DNA from: Arthrobacter gallicola | Lineage (GTDB): Bacteria > Actinomycetota > Actinomycetes > Actinomycetales > Micrococcaceae | Length of the DNA: 64,000 bases | Reading direction: 5' to 3' | NCBI RefSeq assembly: GCF_014836775.1 | Contig: NZ_JACSQD010000001.1 | Coordinates: 172,255 to 236,254 of the forward strand | Shown here: positions 57,494-64,000 of the stretch, in pieces | How the letters are laid out: each line of letters opens with the position of its first letter | Numbering within the stretch: the stretch's first letter is position 1 | The notes under the pieces: model-generated | The model's database searches: none | Seen by the model: only the letters and a program-made list of their open reading frames with translations | Told to the model about the DNA's origin: nothing | Made by a program: the position numbers and the translations under genes

Positions 57494-58747
57494 ATGCTTC
57501 TCTCTCCTTCTGAGGTGCCCGCAGAACCGGCCGCAGCCCTGACCGCTCCGTGGGTCAAATGGACAGCTTTCGGGGCGGGCGTGGGCGCTGCGGCCTCCAC
57601 GGCCGTGCTGGCCGCGACGTCCGGCCTCGCCGTTTATTTCGCCCGGCAGATCGTGACCCCCCGCCAGGGGCGGGACGCAAACCTGGAAATCCTCGCCGTG
57701 ATCGACTCGCCGGATGGACTGCAGATCATCCTCCCGGCCAACGAGGACACCACTGTCGAGGGCACATACGGGCTGTACTTCGACGGCGGCTCCGGGTTCG
57801 CGCGGATCGGTGCGATCCGTTCGTACGTGCCGCGGGAAGGAACAGTGCAGCGCGACGTCGAACACGTCTACTCCGGGGACCTTGCCAAGGCCGTGCGCGG
57901 CTGGTGGTCCGGCACTATCCAGCCCACGCCGTCGGACGCCGGGTTCCCGCAGGAAGACGTGGAGATCGACGTGGAAAACGGCAAGGCTCCGGCCTGGCTG
58001 GTGCGTTCCCTCGACGGCTCGGACACCTGGGCGATCATGGTGCACGGCAGGGGCGCCCGGCGCACCGAAACCATCCGCGGCCTTGGCGCTGCCCGCCGCG
58101 CCGGGATGACCAGCCTGCTCATCTCCTACCGCAACGACGGCGAAGCCCCGTACGCCTCCGACGGCAGGTACGGGCTGGGTCTGACGGAATGGCACGACGT
58201 CGAGGCAGCCATCCGCTATGCGCTCGCCAACGGTGCGCGCGACGTCGTACTTTTCGGCTGGTCCATGGGCGGCGCAATTGCTCTGCAAACCGTAGACAAG
58301 TCCTCACTGAGCCGGCATATCCGCGCCCTGGTGCTGGACGGCCCGGTGGTGAACTGGGTGGAAGTGCTGGCACACCATGCCCGGTTGAACCGGATCCCGG
58401 CACAGGTCGGCAGGCTGGGACAGTGGCTGATTTCGAATCCGGCCGGCCGGACCCTGACCGGACTGGCAGCTCCACTGGACCTCAAAAGCATGGATTGGGT
58501 CTCCCGGGCAGAGGAGATCCGGACTCCGGTGCTGATCGTGCACAGTGAACGGGACGAATTTGTTCCGGTTGGTCCGTCCGCGGATCTGGCCGAGAAGCAT
58601 CCTGACCTGGTGACGTTTGTCCGGTTCCCGCAAGGCGGGCATACAAGGGAGTACAACGTGGATCCCGACCGCTGGGAGGACACCGTAGCCGGGTGGCTGG
58701 AGACCGCTCTGGGACGGACGCGGCGCCCCGCTGAGCGCAGGGGGTAG
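57494..58747 (+). CDS. Alpha/beta hydrolase, membrane-anchored
   Basis: This 417-residue protein has an N-terminal membrane segment ('FGAGVGAAASTAVLAATSGLAVYFA', about residues 26-50), a beta-rich stretch to about 165, and an alpha/beta hydrolase domain: 'WAIMVHGRGARRTETIRGLG', nucleophile elbow 'GWSMGG', 'RTPVLIVHSERDEFVPVG' (acid) and 'FPQGGHTREYN' (His). The likely activity is an esterase; substrate unknown. CACAAT six bases before the ATG is a weaker leaderless signal. It is divergent from the USP-like gene. Confidence 0.87.
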   Translation: MLLSPSEVPAEPAAALTAPWVKWTAFGAGVGAAASTAVLAATSGLAVYFARQIVTPRQGRDANLEILAVIDSPDGLQIILPANEDTTVEGTYGLYFDGGSGFARIGAIRSYVPREGTVQRDVEHVYSGDLAKAVRGWWSGTIQPTPSDAGFPQEDVEIDVENGKAPAWLVRSLDGSDTWAIMVHGRGARRTETIRGLGAARRAGMTSLLISYRNDGEAPYASDGRYGLGLTEWHDVEAAIRYALANGARDVVLFGWSMGGAIALQTVDKSSLSRHIRALVLDGPVVNWVEVLAHHARLNRIPAQVGRLGQWLISNPAGRTLTGLAAPLDLKSMDWVSRAEEIRTPVLIVHSERDEFVPVGPSADLAEKHPDLVTFVRFPQGGHTREYNVDPDRWEDTVAGWLETALGRTRRPAERRG

Positions 58748-58922
58748 CTGTCTGCCGGTGCAAGTGGGAGCATCAAGAAAGGCAGCCACTTGCCGGGGCG
58801 GCCGGGGCCGTAGAGGTTCTCGGGGCCGTAGGGGGTCGGACCTCGTGGCTTCCGGTCATGGCTTCGGGTTTCGTGGCTTCTGACCGCAGGGCTTCGGACC
58901 CCGTGGCACGCAGGGAGGACCC

Positions 58923-59306
58923 ATGCTTGTTGCAGCTTCGGTTTTCGCGCTGATCGCAGCCGCCATTCACATATATATCTTTGTGCTCGAATCGATCCGG
59001 TGGATGGCGCCGTCTACCCGGAAACTGTTCGGAATTTCCTCTGACGAGCAGGCGGATCATACCCGGCCGCTCGCGTACAACCAGGGCTTCTACAACCTGT
59101 ATCTGGCTACCGGTACGGTCGTCGGGGTCATCCTCCTCGGGTTGGGAAACGTGGTGGTGGGGGCAACCCTGATTGCCTTTGCCGGCGCCTCCATGGTGCT
59201 TGCCGGCCTGGTGCTGCTCCTCAACGACTCACGAATGCTGCGCCCGGCCCTGATCCAGGCGGTACCGCCGTTGCTGGCCGTGGTCTTCGTTATTGCCGGG
59301 ATCTGA
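58923..59306 (+). CDS. DUF1304 membrane protein
   Basis: This 127-residue protein has four membrane segments; the DUF1304 pattern is clear: 'ALIAAAIHIYIFVLESIRW', 'QADHTRPLAYNQGFYNLYLATGTVVGVILL', 'LVLLLNDSRMLRPALIQAVPPLLAVVF'. Function unknown. GGGAGGAC just before the ATG fixes the start. The 175 bases upstream contain several degenerate GTGGCTTC units and no gene. Confidence 0.88.
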   Translation: MLVAASVFALIAAAIHIYIFVLESIRWMAPSTRKLFGISSDEQADHTRPLAYNQGFYNLYLATGTVVGVILLGLGNVVVGATLIAFAGASMVLAGLVLLLNDSRMLRPALIQAVPPLLAVVFVIAGI

Positions 59307-59484
59307 TTTTCCGGCCGGGGCCTCTGGATCTGTTGCGGGGGTTGAGTCTTGTGGGGGTTGACTCTGTTGTGGGGGCGCGCGAGGAGAGAGCTGCCGTCGT
59401 CGTCGTTGTTCCGGCACTGTGCTAGGTTGCCCTGATTGGGGGTGGCCTTTGAAAGGGCCCGGGAGCAGTCGTGGGGGTCAAGAC

Positions 59485-60165
59485 ATGCCGGATGCAGGAG
59501 CAGCTGAAGATGTGCAGGGGCACAGGCAGGGGCGGGGCCAGGGGCAGGCCAAGGAAGAATACGCGGATAAATCGGCTGGTATGTGGCTCATGTGGGCAGC
59601 TGGAGTGGGTGCTGTCTACTCACTTTTTCTGGAACTCAGCGGCAACGCCGGTTTTAATCCTCCCTGGGACCCCCTGGACCTGACGTGGTTTCCGCTGTGG
59701 CCGTTCAATCGGGTGCTTGTACCGGCTGGACTGCTTCTTGCTGCTTACGCGATGACCGCCCGAGTCGAGACGAAGCTCGATATCCGCCGGCAGCGTGGAG
59801 CCCTCGCGATTTTGTTCTTCCTTTCCCTGCTCTTGCCGCTGGGTGGTGTCTTCGCGGTGACCTACGGAATTTCCCTTCTGGCCCTTTCCGTGCGGACCCG
59901 GGACACTTTGACCGCGGTCACCGGAGCTATGGCACTGGTTGCGAGCGTAGCCGTTCCGGCCCTGTCAGCATCGGTTCCTCCGGCCGATACCGCGGACTTT
60001 TTCTCCCGTCTGCTGACTGACCTTGCCAGCCCCTGTGTGCTCGGCCTGATGGCTGCTGCTCTGTTTATCGCGGCTTCCAGAACGAACCCCGGGCCGTGGC
60101 CGGCCGCAGGAGGACAGCAGGACACCGTGGGACAGCAGGCGGGGCCGGAGCGACTGCGGGGGTAG
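59485..60165 (+). CDS. Membrane protein of unknown function, 226 aa
   Basis: A Gln/Gly-rich hydrophilic N-terminus of about 30 residues is followed by about five membrane segments ('MWLMWAAGVGAVYSLFLEL', 'RVLVPAGLLLAAYAMTA', 'GALAILFFLSLLLPLGGVFAV', 'AVTGAMALVASVAVPALSA', 'LASPCVLGLMAAALFIAA'). No family is recognised. The ATG at 59485 has GGGGG about seven bases upstream, and TAGGTT at 59422-59427 could be its -10; the frame is open from a GTG at 59419. Confidence 0.65.
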   Translation: MPDAGAAEDVQGHRQGRGQGQAKEEYADKSAGMWLMWAAGVGAVYSLFLELSGNAGFNPPWDPLDLTWFPLWPFNRVLVPAGLLLAAYAMTARVETKLDIRRQRGALAILFFLSLLLPLGGVFAVTYGISLLALSVRTRDTLTAVTGAMALVASVAVPALSASVPPADTADFFSRLLTDLASPCVLGLMAAALFIAASRTNPGPWPAAGGQQDTVGQQAGPERLRG

Positions 60166-60301
60166 GGGCGGCGGGCGGGTAGGGGCGGCTGCCGGGTTAG
60201 GGCAGCGGGCGGGGTAGGGATGGCGGGCGGGGTAGGGACGGCGGGGTAGGGACGGCGGGGTAGGGACGGCTGCCGGGGTAGGGAGGGCGGGCGGGGCAGG
60301 A
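60155..60301. repeat. G-rich minisatellite
   Basis: About nine degenerate, directly repeated units built on GGCGGGGTAGGGACGGC, with lengths from about 13 to 21 bases. The runs of three to five G on one strand could form G-quadruplexes. It starts at the end of the membrane-protein gene. The rest of the gap up to 60520 shows no gene. Confidence 0.75.
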
Positions 60302-60520
60302 GAAGGTTGCGATCCCAGTGAGGACCTGATCTGGACACGTGAACAAACGCGGAGGAGTTGGCCTTGGCGCTGGGAGCGGCAAGGTGCCGAAGCCTGCGGA
60401 ACAACCCTGGATCGATCCCGTGAATGAAGCGTGGTCAAGCCAGCATAGGCATGGTTGGCCGGGACGAAAATGAGTAGGGCTACCAGTAAGTTTGGTCTTT
60501 TGCGGCTTCGGGAGGACCCA

Positions 60521-60526
60521 TAGACT
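60521..60526 (+). promoter_or_regulatory. -10 box of a possible leaderless promoter overlapping the SOS box
   Basis: TAGACT, seven bases, then ATG at 60534. Its last base is the first base of the LexA dyad, so LexA binding would block transcription. Confidence 0.5.
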
Positions 60527-60541
60527 CGAACACATGTTCGA
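60526..60541. promoter_or_regulatory. Perfect actinobacterial SOS (LexA) box
   Basis: TCGAAC-ACAT-GTTCGA matches the actinobacterial LexA consensus TCGAAC-N4-GTTCGA at all twelve conserved positions. It lies directly upstream of the DUF222 HNH gene region. Confidence 0.85.
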
Positions 60542-60758
60542 ATATTTCTGGTGGAGTTCAGCTGAGCGGCAGGATCTTCGCGGGCAGGATCCGACTGGGC
60601 AGGATCTGGGCAAGCAGGATCCGACAGAGCAGGATCTTCGTGGGCAATACCTAGGTGGGCAGAAACCTGCTGTGCGGATTTCCCAGCTCGTGCGCAAGAC
60701 AGATATTGGATGGTCTCTGTTGCGGCTCCTGCCAAGTTACTTTGGACGGCTCCAGTGA
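60534..60758 (+). CDS. Short reading frame in the SOS box, possible original N-terminus of the DUF222 gene
   Basis: A 74-residue frame starts at the ATG inside the SOS box ('MFEYFWWSSAERQDLRG') and runs through repeated 'GQDPTGQDLGKQDP'-like units made by short DNA repeats. It ends in a different frame from the large DUF222 reading frame, which overlaps it from 60710. It is either a separate SOS peptide or the true start of the DUF222 protein separated by a frameshift in the repeats. Confidence 0.4.
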   Translation: MFEYFWWSSAERQDLRGQDPTGQDLGKQDPTEQDLRGQYLGGQKPAVRISQLVRKTDIGWSLLRLLPSYFGRLQ

Positions 60759-63118
60759 AAACTCCTGTGAAAGCCTCCATGACTTCCTCAGCGGAGACCC
60801 GGGTGGGGGCTCCCTCGGCGTCCCCGGTGAAAGCCCGGGGGAGAGCTCCCTTGGCGGCCTCGGTGGAGACCCGGGTGGGGCCTCCCTCGGCGTCCCCGGT
60901 GAAAGCCCGGGGGAGAGCTCCCTCGGCGTCCCCGGTGAAAGCCCGGGGGAGAGCTCCCTTGGCGGCCTCGGCGGACACCTCCGGGACGACTTCGGTGAAG
61001 GCCCAGGTGAGAACTCCCTTGGAGCCCTGGGTGAACACTTCCGGGACGGCATCGGTAAAAGGCTCGGTGAGGGGTCCGATGGCGGCCTCCGTGGACACGT
61101 CGGTGGAGGCCTCCGTGGAAACCACAATGAGGACCTCTTTGAGGACGTCTGGCGAGCAACCACTGGAGGCTTCTTCTCGGACCTCCTTGCCGTTTGGTGC
61201 AGAGGGAGGGGAGACAAGTGGACAGGGCCCGCTCCATTCTTCTCGGGCCGCTGATACAGCGGACGCCTTGGAATCGGCTGGCACCACCATGCTTTACGAG
61301 TGGATTGCCGCGCTCGCAGATGCCGGGCTCCCGCAATCTGACAGTGCAATGATCGATCGGATTCGTGCACTGGAAGAACTCAAAGCCGCCGCTGCTGCAG
61401 CGCAGGCCCGGGCAGCGGCAGCATTTGATGCCTCCCAACGCCAGGCCCAGACCCAGGCCGGGCTACCCGCCGCCGAACTCGGCCGTGGAGTAGGAGCCCA
61501 GATCGCACTGGCCCGCCGGGACTCACCCCACCGCGGAAGCAGGCACCTCGGACTCGGCAAAGCCCTGGTCCACGAAATGCCCCACACCCTCCACGCCCTA
61601 TCCACCGGAGTACTCAACGAATGGCGAGCCACCCTCCTGGTCCGGGAAACCGCCTGCCTCGACGTGGAGGACCGACGCCGGGTCGACGCCCTGGTCTGCG
61701 GCAACCCCGCCGCACTGGAAGGAATCGGGGACCGCAAACTCATCGCCAGGATCCGGACCCTCACGCAGGCCATTGATCCTGCCTCCCAGGTCCGCCGGCA
61801 TGCCAAAGCCGTCGCCGACAGATACGTGTCCTGCCGTCCAGCACCGGACACCATGTCCTATCTGACCGGACTGCTGCCCGTCGCCCAGGGTGTGGCAGTG
61901 TTCACTGCCTTATCCCGGGCCGCTGACTCCCTGCGTTCCTCAGGAGACGAACGCGGCCGGGGCCAGATCATGGCCGACACGCTGGTCGAACGGATCACCG
62001 GGCAAGCAACCGCATCCCAGGTACCGGTCGAGGTCCAGCTCGTGATCACCGACCGGACCCTCTTCACCACGGCCTCCCAACACGAGGCTGCCGACACTGA
62101 CTTATTCCAGGCCGGGGCAGCGAGGGATGTTCCGCCGAACTCGTCATCTTGGAATCCCTCTGGCGGGGGTTGCGATAGGGGGCGCTCCCTATGTCATGAC
62201 AACGGCGACGGGCACCGGGATGGGAACACCCAGTGTCACGAAAGCGGCGGGAGCCAGGACGGCAACCACGGCAGCGGCGGGAACGCCCAATGGCACGGAA
62301 GCGGCGGCGACGGACACCGGGATGAAAACGTCCAGTGTCACGAAAGTGGCGGGAGCCTGGACAGCAACCAGGATGGCAACCGCGACAGCGGCGGGAACGT
62401 CCAATGGCACGGATACCCCACGGAGCCCAGTCGGGACAGGGATAGGAACCAGAACCGGAACACCGAGTGGGCTGGCAATAGGGAACCGGCTTACTTCCCT
62501 GGTTACGGCATCGTTCCCGGGCAATGGGCAAGGGATCTCATTACCGATGCTCTTCTGGGGCAGGAGTCGGCTCCGATTGCCGACAACCAATCGCGTGACG
62601 ACGGCATCCACCCGGTTCGGCACAACCCGCTCGGACCGTCCCGCCAATCGACACACGAGCCGTCCCACGTCACCCTGCGGCGGCTCTTCCTGGACCCCAC
62701 TAACGGTGAACTTATGGCGATGGACTCCAAAGCCCGTTACTTCACACCGGGCCTGGCCCGGCTCATCCGCACCCGTGACCAGACCTGCCGGACTCCCTGG
62801 TGCGATGCACCGATCCGGCACATCGACCACATCCACCCGTACGCCGAGGCAGGGCCAACCAGCTACACCAACGGACAAGGGCTGTGCGAAGCCTGTAACC
62901 AGGCCAAAGAAGCACCCGGTTGGACCGCAGAAACCACTCAGATCCCAGGCCAACGCCATACTGTTCGGACCGTCACCCCTACCGGCCACACCTACCATTC
63001 CACGGCCCCCGCCCAGCCAGGAACAGCCCATGCCCAGCCAGGGGCGGAGCCCTCTCGGCCCGGAGCTGTGCCCGCCGCCCGGGACCGTGCATGCCCAGGC
63101 GGGGCTGCACCCTCTTGA
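60710..63118 (+). CDS. DUF222 / HNH endonuclease-type protein (13E12-like)
   Basis: The frame gives 802 residues. Residues 1-190 are repeats without family features ('ASPVKARGRAP' units); the family begins near the ATG at 61289 ('MIDRIRALEELKAAAAAAQARAAAAF', 'GVGAQIALARRDSP', 'LSTGVLNEWRATLLVRETACL'). DUF222 ends near 'QLVITDRTLF'. An insert of about 110 residues rich in Gly, Asn, His and Ser follows, then 'PAYFPGYGIVPGQWARDLI' and the HNH domain 'CRTPWCDAPIRHIDHIHPYAEAG...CEACNQAKEAPGW' with both Cys pairs and catalytic His. Mycobacterial relatives (REP13E12 family) include LexA-regulated genes. The true start is uncertain: 60710, 61289, or 60534 through a frameshift. Confidence 0.82.
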   Translation: MVSVAAPAKLLWTAPVKTPVKASMTSSAETRVGAPSASPVKARGRAPLAASVETRVGPPSASPVKARGRAPSASPVKARGRAPLAASADTSGTTSVKAQVRTPLEPWVNTSGTASVKGSVRGPMAASVDTSVEASVETTMRTSLRTSGEQPLEASSRTSLPFGAEGGETSGQGPLHSSRAADTADALESAGTTMLYEWIAALADAGLPQSDSAMIDRIRALEELKAAAAAAQARAAAAFDASQRQAQTQAGLPAAELGRGVGAQIALARRDSPHRGSRHLGLGKALVHEMPHTLHALSTGVLNEWRATLLVRETACLDVEDRRRVDALVCGNPAALEGIGDRKLIARIRTLTQAIDPASQVRRHAKAVADRYVSCRPAPDTMSYLTGLLPVAQGVAVFTALSRAADSLRSSGDERGRGQIMADTLVERITGQATASQVPVEVQLVITDRTLFTTASQHEAADTDLFQAGAARDVPPNSSSWNPSGGGCDRGRSLCHDNGDGHRDGNTQCHESGGSQDGNHGSGGNAQWHGSGGDGHRDENVQCHESGGSLDSNQDGNRDSGGNVQWHGYPTEPSRDRDRNQNRNTEWAGNREPAYFPGYGIVPGQWARDLITDALLGQESAPIADNQSRDDGIHPVRHNPLGPSRQSTHEPSHVTLRRLFLDPTNGELMAMDSKARYFTPGLARLIRTRDQTCRTPWCDAPIRHIDHIHPYAEAGPTSYTNGQGLCEACNQAKEAPGWTAETTQIPGQRHTVRTVTPTGHTYHSTAPAQPGTAHAQPGAEPSRPGAVPAARDRACPGGAAPS
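60793..60981 (+). repeat. 72-bp tandem repeat (36-bp subunit) in the DUF222 5' part
   Basis: Units of 72 bp (24 codons), with one extra copy of a 36-bp block, encode 'ASPVKARGRAP' motifs; more degenerate units continue to about 61140. Several frames stay open through the array, as expected for expanded repeats. Confidence 0.75.
62207..62412 (+). repeat. 102-bp imperfect duplication inside the DUF222 gene
   Basis: Two copies start at 62207 and 62309. Each encodes a 'DGHRD.N.QCHESGGS' and 'SGGN.QWHG' pair. They lie between the DUF222 and HNH domains and differ by substitutions and a short in-frame insertion. Confidence 0.7.
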
Positions 63119-63901
63119 CCCGAGGCGGCACCGGCCTAGCTCGGGACGGCGTCCGCCCCGCCCGGGCAGCAGTGCCCTCCCGGTAAGGGCAGATCTGACT
63201 TGGCAATCTCTCACAAGGACTGGACGACTACTACCCTGCCAACGCGCCACAGGGCTTCTTTGCTGCTAGCATGTCCCGCGTGATTGATTCGAATTCCGTA
63301 CCCAGCTGCTCCGGCGCAGCGGAAAGGATGGCGGGCAGCACGCCCTGCAGTGCGCCCCTGTCCTAGGACACCTACCAGTTGTCCGTTTCCACCGTCCCTC
63401 CGGTGTTTTGACTGTCCAGGGTGGATCGCCTTGTCTGCAGTCCGGTGAGGACCGCCCGTCGGGTCCAAAGCCCTGTATGTCAGGCCCGTTTCTTCGGCAG
63501 CTGCGCCACATCTCTGGCGCCTCGCGCCTCGGAAACCCGGCCTCCCCAGACACAGGCCTCGCCTTACCGGCAGTCCGCCCGAATAAGCTCCGGCTGTTCA
63601 GGCGCGGGCCCGGTCGCAAAACGCTGGGCGCTGAGCGCCCGCCGTTAAGCACCAGCCCCGAACGCCGGCCGCTGAGCGCCCGCCGCCAAGCGCCAGCCGC
63701 GAAACGCCGGTACAAGCGCCAGCCGCGAAACGCCGGTACAAGCGCCAGCCGCGAAACGCCGGTACAAACGACAGCCCCGAAACGCCGGTACAAACGCCGC
63801 CCCTAAACGCCCGCCCTTTAGTGCAGCCCAAAACGCAGCCCTAAACCGCAGAGCCGGGGCCGGCCCTCCCGGATACCGAAATCGAACGAAAGCCCCTCAT
63901 C
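63119..63901. other. Non-coding repeat-rich stretch
   Basis: These 783 bases hold no frame with family features. The left part looks like an extension of the Pro/Ala-rich C-terminus of the DUF222 gene after its stop; the right part contains the 26-bp array at 63690-63793 and degenerate copies back to about 63605. Confidence 0.6.
63690..63793. repeat. 26-bp tandem repeat array
   Basis: Four head-to-tail units of exactly 26 bp (GCGCCAGCCGCGAAACGCCG plus GTACAA), the first three identical and the fourth with three changes, then a decayed fifth. The unit length is not a multiple of three, so it is not a coding repeat, and there are no unique spacers as in CRISPR. Confidence 0.85.
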
Positions 63902-64000
63902 ATGCAACCCGTAACCGAAGCTCTCATCCGTAAGTCGTTCATCAACGCCAGCCGTTCCCAGGTGGCAGCGATGAACTTCCCGCCGGACTTTGCCGAAACC
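63902..64000 (+). CDS. FBP-domain (EF-G-binding) protein, N-terminal part
   Basis: Only 33 codons lie in the window ('MQPVTEALIRKSFINASRSQ'). This start resembles actinobacterial FBP-domain proteins, FusB-like zinc proteins that bind elongation factor G and can release it from the ribosome. The zinc-binding Cys are beyond the window, so the assignment rests on the N-terminus alone. A GAAAG stretch lies about ten bases upstream. Confidence 0.55.
   Translation, partial: MQPVTEALIRKSFINASRSQVAAMNFPPDFAET

Noticed and set aside
58830..58915. GTGGCTTC-type units before the DUF1304 gene as a regulatory array
   Set aside because: The units are few, degenerate and irregularly spaced; they could be chance in high-GC DNA.
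63690..63793. Possible CRISPR array
   Set aside because: The 26-bp units are contiguous without unique spacers, and no cas genes are present.

Overview
The window looks like chromosomal DNA from a high-GC actinobacterium, most likely Arthrobacter in the broad sense (Micrococcaceae). The signs are about 65% GC, many GTG starts, an actinobacterial ribonuclease D/DUF3000 pair, an ECF41 sigma factor, a DUF222 HNH protein with an actinobacterial LexA box, and many leaderless starts (a TANNNT -10 box 6-7 bases before an ATG or GTG). No rRNA, tRNA, CRISPR array or insertion sequence was seen.

Layout. 1-6034: housekeeping and redox genes: the tail of an NAD(P)H-binding protein, two aldo/keto reductases around an HxlR regulator (the second reductase is frameshifted), and a UvrA-like ABC ATPase. 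6086-17404: a polymorphic-toxin locus bounded by two copies of a 68-bp hairpin repeat. It holds a WXG100 protein, an 1855-residue RHS protein, a membrane protein directly behind it, a decayed toxin tail with an intact membrane immunity-type gene, a displaced RHS tip with a second tail and a paralogous immunity-type gene, another membrane protein, and a fragment of RHS repeats. The tails match no toxin family I recognise. This is the strongest candidate in the window for an undescribed system.

17417-25396: mixed genes, including a BASS-type transporter, an AlkD-like protein, DUF2231, a RibD-type reductase, a PanE-like reductase, an SRPBCC protein and a FUSC exporter. 25730-29109: a fadB-fadA beta-oxidation operon whose promoter has a 16-bp dyad between the -35 and -10 boxes. 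29248-31324: copper-associated type lipoproteins (DUF305 and partner) and DUF6153. 31427-33830: two CNNM/CBS membrane proteins. 34065-36058: a FAD oxidoreductase and ECF41 sigma factor behind an ECF41-type promoter. 36070-45230: an MmpS-like lipoprotein, ribonuclease D, DUF3000, a threonine aldolase/SDR/DUF6421 operon, VC0807-like and UPF0014 membrane proteins, and release factor 3.

45471-47719: an amidohydrolase and a thiolase. 47734-55255: a mannoside-uptake operon (ROK regulator, binding protein, two permeases, GH38 alpha-mannosidase) without its own ATPase. 55331-60165: DUF2809, an encapsulated-ferritin-like protein, MsrB, a USP-like protein, an alpha/beta hydrolase and small membrane proteins. 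60155-63800: minisatellite-rich DNA around a DUF222 HNH endonuclease-type gene with a perfect SOS box. The window ends in the start of an FBP-domain (EF-G-binding) gene.
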